The translations under genes were made by a program, and so were the position numbers. Shown here in pieces: positions 54,700 to 64,000 of a stretch of DNA of 64,000 bases. Position 1 is the stretch's first letter; the number at the start of each line of letters is the position of its first letter. The notes under the pieces were generated by a model. It searched no databases and was not told the origin of the DNA. It worked only from the letters and a program-made list of their open reading frames with translations. The stretch is from Ilex aquifolium (Eukaryota; Streptophyta; Magnoliopsida; Aquifoliales; Aquifoliaceae): the NCBI GenBank assembly GCA_951799425.1, contig OX637393.1:20749744-20813743 (forward strand), in the 5' to 3' direction.

Positions 54700-56564
54700 T
54701 GATTGATTGGTAATTACGTCGTTCCTAACCTCGTAACATCACCCTCACCCTCAATGTGTGTATGTGGCTTATAGTGATGGGGGAGTGTCACTCTCCCTCC
54801 GGATGATGCAAGAAGATAGGAAACAACAACAAAATGGATATGAATGGAAATGTGATGAACAAAATAGATGAAATGAGATCCGATGTGCACAAAAATGCTC
54901 CCCAATCGAAAGGAGTCTTTTGTGGTCGTGTGTTTTACTTGGAACATATTCCAAGGTCGTCTCCTCAGGGAAGGAAAGGAAGTTTTGTGAAAGTGATTTT
55001 GCAAAAGTGAAAAGAAAGTGTAAAATCTTGTATTTGTGTTTTGGTGAGTTTTGTTCAAAATGAAAATGCAAGAAAGTAAGTGTTGGCTAATCCAAAGGGC
55101 TCATTCCAATGGGAATACCAAATCAACTCAAAGCCTTCCTCCGATCGAGCATGAATGAACGATTGATTCGAGGGAAGCTAGGGGCGAGATTGGTGAGTAT
55201 CTAAGCATAAACTGTGACTAGGCCTACGGAATATCAAAGGCTCACCAACTCATCCACTCTCAACCCCGTCAAATCGAACCATTTGACTCAAAAGGGAGGA
55301 AAGAAGAAGAGTTGAAATGGAATCCCCAAGAGGAATTTTCCCTTGGATTAACCAACTTAAATCCTAGCTAATCATACATAAAAATGAAAGACAAGCATAA
55401 TGTAAAGACATATAATGAAGACATGAAGCATGAAAATTAACTTACAACAAGAAATCTAAAGCTATGAAGAGAAATATTCAAAACCCATTTTAAGCTAAAA
55501 ATGAAGAACATGAAAGCATAACAATGGTGAAATGAAGAACATGTAAGTAAACTTGCAATAGACTTGAAAGGAATGAGATTAAAGACAATAGATTAAACTT
55601 AGAAGATCCTTACAAGAGATTACATGACAATGGAATGAAGAGAATGCAAAAATGTAAACTTTCGGCACTATTCATTGTCTTCTTCATTGGAACTAAACTA
55701 AGCTTAGGTAGCCACCCCTCCTCCAATGTGTAATGCTGAATGTATGGAGTGTAGAGAGATCCATTTTCGTCCATGGTGGTCCCCCAAGGTGTGTGCAAAG
55801 CCTCCCATCAAGAGGGGGCTGAGTTGATGGGTCTTGACAGGCTAGCCTGCAACCCCCTATGGCAGCCCACTTCTCTCTCCTCTTCATTCAATGCCAAACC
55901 TCCAAAGTCTTCCATTTGTGTAAGGGAGGCATGGTTGTAGGGATAAAATGTCAGGGGAAACGTGGGAGAATCGATGGTGGGACCCCCAAGCAAGTGGGGC
56001 TGAGTTGCAGGAGCATCGGGGTTGCTTCAGGGGAGCGTACCGGTACGCGTACCGGTACGCAGCACTCCAGAAACTTCGGCGTACCGGTACGCGTACCGGT
56101 ACGCTCTTTTCTGCTTTGGACCACTTTTGGTAGAATCGGCATAACTTTTGATCCAACCGTTGGATTGGGCTGAAATTTGGAAACCAAACAGAAGAAACCC
56201 ATATCTACAACTTTTAGGTTTTGAACTTTTCCAAATTATGAGTAGATCATGGTCAAAATGGAGGAATTCCGAGGCAGTGCTTCCAATTGTTGCTGCAGCT
56301 GGTGCCCTTGTTCCCAAGCACCAATGCCTTCTTGATTTCTTCACTTTTAAGCCTCGAATTCTTCATGTATTGTGTCCATGCCTTCACCACACATCCATCA
56401 AGGTTGCAATGTCCTAAAATCAATCATTTAAGCTATAAAAGGTTGCAACATCAAAATATCAACATTATAGTTCAAAACGGCTAACTTCTAAGCACTTATA
56501 TGCAAAAGTTGAGTTAAAATGCATGTAATGAGCCCTTCAAATATGCAATATTATGTGCTCATCA
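54700..56564 (-). repeat. 5' LTR of element L
   Basis: 1865 bp, nearly identical to solo LTR D over long stretches (for example 54725-54835 against 14248-14358). CGTACCGGTACG doublets at 56036-56103. Confidence 0.92.
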
Positions 56565-57036
56565 TGTAGTCTTTTATGTCAGGACGTACTATTTGATTGG
56601 AATGATGCATGTCAATTAGCATTTGATAGACTTAAAAGCATGTTTATTTCTACACCAATTATGCAACCTCCTGACTGGTCTTTACCTTTTGAATTAATGT
56701 GTGATGCTAGTGACTATGCAGTAGGAGCAGTTTTAGGTCAAAGAAAAGATAAAAAAAAACCCTATGTGATTTATTATGCAAGAAAAACTTTGAATGATGC
56801 ACATATGAACTACTCTACCACAGAAAAAGAATTGTTTGCTATTGTATTTGCTTTAGATAAATTTTGTTCATATTTGGTTGGATGCTCAATTGTTGTGTTT
56901 ACTGATCATACAGCCTTAAAATACTTGTTCACTAAGAAGAATCCTACACCACATCTCCTAAGATGGATACAGTTGCTCCAAGAATTCGATCTTATAATCA
57001 AGGACAAAAAAGGAGTTAAAAATGTGGTAGATCATC
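56565..57036 (+). pseudogene. Athila RNase H fragment
   Basis: Carries MCDASDYAVGAVLGQR, the [19 protein letters not shown] region and LLQEFDLIIKDKKG, the RNase H part of an Athila pol. It starts exactly at L's LTR and stops at the chromovirus LTR. Same sense as E's gag, so it may be a distant part of E, but the sequence between is not here. Confidence 0.85.
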
Positions 57037-60000
57037 TGTGACGCCCCAAAATCCGGGGGTCCGTTGATAACCAATCAACCCGTGGAAACACCCGTGAATG
57101 TCGTTTAACCCGACACCACGTCACCACATTCCCTTTATCGGTATTTATATATATATAAAAAAAATGTTAAAGTCCAATTTCTTTTGGTTGGTTGACCCAT
57201 CCGAGGTCCAATATACCACCATTTATATTCTGCTATTGTCCATTTATAACATTTAAAGGAAGGAAACAATGGCCCAAAATTTTGGCAAACAATAATGAAA
57301 TTTCATAAAATTTTGGGGGGGCGTACCGGTACGCGTACCGGTACGGTATGCCCACTGGACCTCGACGTACCGGTACGCTCTGCCTTCTGATTGTCGCCGT
57401 ACCGGTACGCGTACCGGTACGGTTATGCCACTTTTGCCTTTTTCCTTTGTTTTTCATTTCCAATCCATTCAACTCCATTCCGAACTCATCCAACACATGC
57501 ATAATGAAAGTTTTCATACTATACAAGGTTAAAAGCAACTCTATTACACTTAATTCCTAGTTTTACATACCAATAACTAAGTTTTCATAATGTTTTACAA
57601 AAACTCGAACAAAGCCACATTTCGGCCTTCTTCATCCTTGGGGCTCGAAATGGGAGCCATCCGCCGGTGTGAACCCTGCACCTGAAATGTTTTTCCCACG
57701 AAGGGTGATCCACGCTCAATAGGGTATCTCCTAAAGAGGCTACTCCCCAACCTATATGCATATGAAATGTTCACATGCCACAAATCAACAATTCTCGACA
57801 TTCCAATCTAGAACATGCATTCCATGTTGGAATCTACCAAGCCATGCCATGAAATGAGATGAGACTCACTCACGCACATCATCCCGAGCCCTTCCCGGCT
57901 CCTCAACACATGCAAGTGCCAATGTGTATGAATCCATCACCTATGATCACATAGATGACATTTACCAATCCAGGGTCTTTGTAGGGGTGGATGTTCATGG
58001 ACTCACACCAAAGGTCACCCAACCTACACGGAATTTACGGACTTCCACCGAAGGTTCCGCGTACACCTACACACTTAATGGGCCGAGCCAAATGAGTGCG
58101 TATCCTAATCACCGGGCCTTGCACCCGAGGGATCTTCTAGCCCTTCTTGCTAACCCCAACCCTATCAACCATGCAAACCGTGCGACTCGGCTAGGTTTTC
58201 AACCAAGCTCACTCGAGCCCCCCCGTCATCCACCAAATGTGGTGTTGACAATAACAACCATGCACCTACACCCACATATGCGATGTTCCCGTGTATAATG
58301 CAATGTAATGCCTCATTGCAACATGATACTAAGTTCAATATGTGATGAATGACATATGAACTATATTAACATATTTCATGGCAAAATTATATCATAAGCA
58401 TATAATTCCCATAACACAATTTTTCAAGCATGTTATTACATAATCATGCTATCAACACTTTAAATTCTCAAGGCACATATATATATAAACGCATAACATG
58501 CCCACAATCTCATATAACACAAGAATCACTGTTCTTGATCTGAAATGTGTACACCCAAGTGCAGGCGGTCAAGCTGTAGTAATAATCCGGTTTGAGTCCG
58601 GAGTCGAATCCACAGGGAACTTTTGTTGATATTTCTAAGGTAAGCAGTGGTAGAGACCTATTGATTGTAACCCTTGAGATTTGCTGTGAGATATGAGTTT
58701 TCCTGGACAGAATATAAGATTCTTTCCAAGAGGATTTTCTTAACAAAACAGGAGATAAATGCTAACTAAAAAGAGTCACTCTTTAGTGCAAGGATCTGGA
58801 CATGTAGTTAGTTATTCGGTTTGTCATAATTGTGCTTGATAACTCAATTAACTCCCGTGTCAACAGCAAGTTAATTGGAAGATAAAGATGGATTGTGAGA
58901 ATTAAGAACATGATTCCGATGTCTTTCTAGAAGTTTACAAGAATTGCCTGTGCCGAGACTTAACCCGTCTACAAACAAGCAAGTGTTTCTACAAGACATC
59001 CAATCATGATATTAATATTCCATTCTTTAAATGAAGTACAATAAGGGGGAGGATTGAAGGGTAGTCATGAGGATCTAGCCGAGGATCTAGCCGGGGTACT
59101 TGCCTTGAACTGATGAGTCTTTCTATGCAAGAGTCATCCGTGTCATAGAAAGAGCCCACAGTTATACAAAGTACCTTAGCTTTGCTAGATGCAATCAATC
59201 ATCCAATAACAAGAAGAAATAAACGTTAAGCATAAAAACAATGCACAAATATGATTCCCGGATAACTTATACATGCCCTTCTCTTCTTACTAAAGAGTGA
59301 ATGAGAAACTACTCACTCTTCATGGCTTGGGTAAAGCTAGAAAAGTGAGTGATGCTTATCCCTCCAAGTAGAGAACTTAAAAGATAAAGTAACAACAAAC
59401 ACGGAGCCAATCTTTAACAAAGAATGGGTGAATCACGTTCCACCCTTCACGTCTTTGGTAAAGCTCTAGAAAAGTGGAAGAGTTTCACTCTTCTAAGAAA
59501 GAAAGAAGCTCAAGCAATGGAAGTGAAATGCATGAACAATAAAAGTAGAAGAAAGCTAGTCACATTTGGAGGGTGGCTTCCTCAACCAAGAATTGGAGGG
59601 TTGCTTCCTCAACCAAAAGATGAACTATCTCTCTTCTATGCATGTAAAATGAAAGCATAAGCATAAAACTACTTTTATAACAAGCAAGAGATGTTGGACT
59701 AAAACCAAACTAATCTCTAAGATAAAGACTTCATACAAGGAAAATAAGCTAAATCTACAATGGGAGTGGGAGTCTAAGCCTCCATCAACTTTCCTTCTTT
59801 GCTCCTTAGCTCTCCAACAAGGGGAGTATTGATAGGCAAGAGGAGGAGACAAGAGGAGGTGAAGGAATAGTGTTTTCCGCCCAAGTCCAAGTGAAAAGCC
59901 AACCACTCTGCTGCCAGTCTGTGGAGAACATTCGAACGTGAGTTGGCGTTCGAACGTTGTTTCTGTTTTTGCACTAAGGGCGTTCGAACGTTGACTGCCG

Positions 60001-61333
60001 TTCGAACGTTTCTTCTGTTTTTGCACTAAGGGCGTTCGAACGCCAGATGTGTTCTGACCCTTTCACTCGAGTGATCTGTTGGTCTTCTGTGAAGTTCAGT
60101 TCCAACTCTATGCAGTAGTCTAGTCTTCAATCAACTCAAGTGCACGTTCGAACGTGAGTTGGCGTTCGAACGTGACACTCTAGTGTTTCAGAGCTTCAGT
60201 CTTCTTTCCTAACTACAACACGCCTTCTCTTAGCAGTTGAGTCTGCTACAGTGTAATGTGGACGTTCGAACGTGAGTTGGCGTTCGAACATTCTGGCTGT
60301 GCTCCAAGCTTCTCCAATTTTGGGCTCTAATGTGCTGGTGTTGCATCCAAGTGTGGTACTTGTTGTTCTTGGGTCCTTGTTCAGTTTAGGGCCTGAAATG
60401 ACATCACTTAAACTCCATCAAAGTACAATTAGTCTTAAAACGACATAGTAATATGCTAATTTTAAGTGCTAATCAATCACATTTTGACAATTTCCAATTA
60501 CCAATCCAAGTTAGGATTTATCTCTACCCATTTCAATACGCATTTCACCCAATTCACAACAATAGGTAAGTGATATTTAGTTCTATCAATCTACCCATTC
60601 CATAAAACATACTAGGCTTGGAATAAACCTTAGTAGGAGGGAACCCTACCTCTTGAAGCGTAAGGAACGACCGTAGGAAGCTTTCAAGACCCGATTCAAG
60701 CCCAAAGCTCTAGCTCCAAAAAATCCCGCCCTTGGAATCTCGCCCAAACCCGATCTCCTTGGTATGGTTTTGTAGCCCTTGGCGAGGAGAACAACTTTCC
60801 CTCTTGGCTCGAGTGGATTTGAGCTCTCAATCTCCGTAGATCGTAGAGAGAAGGTGGAGAATCCTAGCTCTTTCCCTCTCTTCTTTTCACGTTGAACGGC
60901 TGAAGCAAAATGGGGAGAAAATCTGATTTTCTCCCCTATTTATACTCTCTAAATACTTGGCCCACAATGCACCACACGACCCTTCTTTCCCGGATCCGTT
61001 TTCGCCCCGAAACAATTAAATTTCGCTCCGATTCCAGTTCAAAACATTTTTATTTTAACTTGCTTTCATTTATTTCCCAAACTTTAAAATTTTATTTAAG
61101 ATCTCGTTTTTGGGTCATCCGAGGCCCGACTGCCTCGTAAAACGCAAAAAATCCGACTATCTCAGAATTCCACAAAATTTGACGGGATAACTAGAATTCG
61201 CGAGACGAATCCAACGGTGAGGTCTATTTCATCATCCGAGCTCTAGAAAAATTCAGGTTTGTAACATGTACCGTAGTGGCAAATTACCGTTTTGCCATTT
61301 TTCACAAAAGTTCAAATTTACCCGGGTTTTACA
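57037..61333 (-). repeat. LTR N: 3' LTR of chromovirus Q, interrupted by solo LTR O
   Basis: Plus strand TGTGACGCCCC to CGGGTTTTACA, about 2350 bp without O, same family as I and J. It carries CGTACCGGTACG palindromes at 57321-57421, which I and J lack. Confidence 0.9.
58530..60475 (-). mobile_element. Solo LTR O, same family as the LTRs of A and C
   Basis: 1946 bp with target duplication ATCAC at 58525-58529 and 60476-60480. TTCGAA palindromes at 59928-60290. The 10-bp stem-loop of this family is present at about 59117-59152. Confidence 0.93.
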
Positions 61334-61371
61334 TTCTTCCTCCCTTAAAAGAATTTCGTCCCCGAAATTCA
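61334..61371 (-). other. Polypurine tract and inverted repeat of chromovirus Q
   Basis: In sense: GAATTTCGGGGACGAAATTC (an 8-bp inverted repeat with a 4-base loop), then TTTTAAGGGAGGAAGAA, then the LTR. This arrangement is characteristic of Tekay/Del elements. Confidence 0.8.
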
Positions 61372-61427
61372 CACACTCATGCACATACCACCACATGCAT
61401 ATGCAACATTCATATATTACTACGTGA

Positions 61428-62396
61428 CTATAAGAATGTACCTCCATCCTCAAATAAGGAAGGATAATTGACACGTATGGTGTCCTCACGTTCCCATGTT
61501 ACCCCCTCCACTCCTCGGTGTTGCCATAATACCTTCACTAGCCTCACGGTCTTGCCTCGCAAAACCTGTTCCCGGCTATCCATGACACGCACTGGTCCCT
61601 CCTCGAACATCCCATCCGCATCAACCATCAGTTCACCCCAATCCACCACATGAGTCGGGTCCGGAGTATACTTCTGGAGCATAGAGACATGGAAAACCGC
61701 ATGAACACCCGATAAATTTGGCGGTAACGCCAACCTGTAAACCACAGTACCAACCCTCTCAAGTATCTCGAAAGGCCCGATATACCTCGGTGACAGCTTT
61801 CCCCGCTTGCCGTACCTGACCACTCCTCTCTTAGGCATTACCTTTAAGAAGACATGATCACCCACCTCAAACTCCAGAGGTCGCCGCCGTCTGTCGGCGT
61901 AGCTCTTCTGTCGGCTCTGTGCCGTGAGAAGACGTTTCCTTATCAAGTCCACATTCTTTGAGGTGTCTTTGACCAATTCCAGACCCGTAGATGGTCTTTC
62001 TCCAACCTCCGTCCAACAGACCGGAGAACGGCAAGACCTCCCATAAAGTGCCTCATAGGGTGCCATCTGTATGCTCGCCTGATAACTGTTGTTGCAGGCG
62101 AATTCCACTAAGGGTAAATGCTCTTCCCACCTAACCTTGAGATCTAGGACACATGCCCGTAGCATGTCCTCTAACGTCTAAATGGTCCTCTCCGACTGAC
62201 CGTCTGTCTGGGGATGAAAGGTTGTGCTCATCATCAATTGCATCCCCAGGGCCCGTTGAAAACTCTCCCAAAAATGGGTCGTGAATCTGGGATCCCCATC
62301 CGATACTATAGATACGGGCACCCCATGCAACCGGACTATCTCCCGTATGTACAACCTACAGAATTCCCCCAGTGTGAGGGTCATCCGTACTGCCAA
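61428..62396 (-). pseudogene. Chromovirus Q integrase, core end and C-terminal chromodomain
   Basis: The core part has IVSDGDPRFTTHFWESFQRAL and FHPQTDGQSERTI. Then LRACVLDLKVRWEEHLPLVEFACNNSY-type text, the GPFEILERVG region, and a C-terminal chromodomain-like segment (VRVMDSREQVLRGKTVRLVK, then WQHRGVEGVTWERED). Chromodomains of this group are thought to direct insertion into silent chromatin. About one break in the visible part. Confidence 0.9.
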
Positions 62397-62426
62397 AAAG
62401 TGTGCCGACTGCTTGGTGAAAACCGT

Positions 62427-64000
62427 TGTTGTTCCTAACCTCTTAATATCATCCCTTAATGTGTATATGATTTATAGTGTGCAGGGGAGTGTCACTCTCC
62501 CTTGGGATGATGTCAAAAGAAAGGCAACGGAATGGTGGTGGAAATGAAAATGGAATGTAATGGAAAGTGCGAAATGGACAAAAGTGCTCCCCAAGCGCAA
62601 GGAGTTTTTTGCTTCTCATGTTTTACTTGGAAAAGTATTCCAAGGTCGTCTCCTCAGGGAAGGAAAGTTCAAGTGTGTGAAGGTGATTTTGGTGAACAAA
62701 AGAGAAAAGTGTAAAATCTTTTGTTTGTGTTTTGGTTTGTGATAGTTTGTGAATGAAAATGAAATAAAACAAGTGTTGGCTAATCCAAAGAGTTCACTCC
62801 AATGAGGATGTCAATCCAACTCAAAGCCTTCCTCCAATAATGCATAGATGAACGATTGATTCGTGGGAAGCTAGGGACGAAAAGGAGGTGAGGATCCAAG
62901 CATAAGTCGTGACCAGGCCTACGGGATATCAAAGACTCACAACCGCATCCACTCTCAACCCAGTCAAACCGAACCACCGTACACCGAGTGGAGGAAAAAA
63001 GAAGAGTTGAAATGGAATCCTCACGGGGAGGTCTCCCTTGGATTAACCAACTAAAACTCTAGCTAATCATACTTGAAGGAAAGACAATGATGTAATGGAA
63101 AGAAATTGTAGAGAAATGAAGATTTGAACTTAGTTTAATGCAAGAAAACTTAACTACAAAGAGAGAAATGCAATACCCACTTTAAAACTAAGAAATGAAG
63201 AAAGCTTGACATAACAATGGTGAAATGTAAAATGTAGAACTAAACTTTAAATGAACTTGAAATAAATGACATTAAGGACAATAAATGAAGCTTACAAGAT
63301 CCTTACAAAAGATTACAAGTGAAAATGGGTGAAGACAATGCAAAAATCTAACTATTCATCATCTTCTTCACCAAAACTACTCCTAAGCTTAGGTAGCCAC
63401 CCTTTAAGAACTTGTGTAATGCTGCCTATATGGTGTAAGAGCCTTCCAATTTCGTCGATGAGGCTCCCCTAGCCTGTGTGTGCAGGCCTCCCATCAATAG
63501 GAGGCTAAGTTGAAGCTTGGACAGGCTAGGAGAAGGTTAGTCTACAACTCCCCAGGCAGCCCTATTCTCTCCCATCCTCATTAATGCTCTTGCCTGCAAA
63601 GTCTTCAAATTGTGTAAGGGAGGCATGGTTGTAGGTAGAACATGTTGGGATAGGTGTGGGAGAAGTGTAGGTGGGACCCCCAAGCAAGTGGGATATGATT
63701 TGCAGGCTTCTGGGCTGTTTTGGGCATTCTGGGCATGGCGTACCGGTATGCGTACCGGTACGGTTTGGGTACCGGAGTTCGGCGTACCGGTACGGTTTGC
63801 CTACTCTAGACCAGTTTTCGTATAATTATCATAACTTTTGATCCAACCGTCCAATTGAGCTGAAATTTTGACACAACATAGAAGACATCCAGATCTACAA
63901 CTTTCATGTTTTGAATTTTTCAAATTCGAAGTGAATCATGGTCAAAAATTAGAAAAATAGCGGTACTATGTCAAAACTTTGGGAAACCAGTTGGCTAAAC
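62427..64000 (-). mobile_element. LTR P, related to D and L, cut by the window edge
   Basis: Begins about TGTTGTTCCTAACC and follows D and L in order (GAGTGTCACTCTCCC, CCTCAGGGAAGG, the palindromes at 63739-63795, the shared module from about 63795). Whether it is solo or part of an element cannot be seen. Confidence 0.8.

Larger units (their letters stand above)
52025..56564 (-). mobile_element. Element L: pol-less Athila derivative, minus strand, left end replaced by K
   Basis: 5' LTR at 54700-56564, primer site at complement 54679-54696, nucleocapsid-like ORF at 53583-54569, central purine tract at complement 53257-53300, then a 3' region homologous to H (for example 52783-52910 against 48600-48710) and to the 3' regions of A, B and C (about 52670-52760). 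No env-like ORF and no pol seen. A T-rich stretch lies at 52380-52500. Confidence 0.8.
57037..64000 (-). mobile_element. Element Q: Tekay/Del-type chromovirus, right part outside the window
   Basis: 3' LTR N (57037-61333, with solo LTR O inside), polypurine tract, integrase with chromodomain (61428-62396), then LTR P inserted at about 62427 and running off the window. The pentamer before it, TCATC (57032-57036), should be its target duplication. Broken. Confidence 0.85.

Noticed and set aside
50173-56564. K and the LTR of L as the two LTRs of one element
   Set aside because: Their ends and much of their sequence differ, their palindromes differ, and no polypurine tract lies beside K on L's side.

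Overview
The window is heterochromatin-like DNA from a flowering plant. It is built almost entirely of LTR retrotransposons nested inside one another, and I recognise no host gene, rRNA, complete tRNA gene or CRISPR array. The plant origin follows from the families. Most elements are Athila-type Ty3/gypsy, with a primer site matching tRNA-Asp and an env-like second ORF of the 'putative plant transposon protein' type. One is a Tekay/Del-type chromovirus. The species cannot be told from the sequence.

Layout, using letters of my own. Element A (Athila, +) enters from the left with pol at 1-3297, an extra small ORF, and an env-like ORF near 5095-6147. Element B (Athila, +, 6656-30005) is inserted into A's 3' region. 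B holds solo LTR D (14224-16079) and Athila-derived element C (-, 16276-26213, gag and env-like but no pol seen). A resumes at about 30001 and ends with its 3' LTR at 33656. A itself sits in the LTR of a still older Athila element E (LTR remnant 33657-34735, gag 38554-39583, perhaps the RNase H piece 56565-57036). E is also broken by solo LTR F (34772-36668), LTR G (about 36896-38553) and a composite block, 39584-56564. That block holds two pol-less Athila derivatives facing each other, H (+) and L (-), with LTR K at their junction. Two chromovirus solo LTRs, I and J, lie in H. From 57037 a chromovirus Q (-) has its 3' LTR (with solo LTR O inside) and part of integrase, cut by LTR P that runs off the window.

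Five solo LTRs (D, F, I, J, O) and element C have perfect 5-bp target duplications, so their limits are exact. B and C keep both LTRs: about 1% difference for B and about 2% for C by eye, although C lies inside B.

The most interesting pattern is regulatory. Nearly every LTR family here carries an array of its own short palindrome with a central CG. In three families the same array is repeated inside the element upstream of the env-like ORF, and in two of these (A/C and B) it is followed by a TATA box, copying the LTR promoter layout. A 27-nt stretch matching the 5' end of plant tRNA-Asp inside element H, whose primer is also tRNA-Asp, is the second notable signal.
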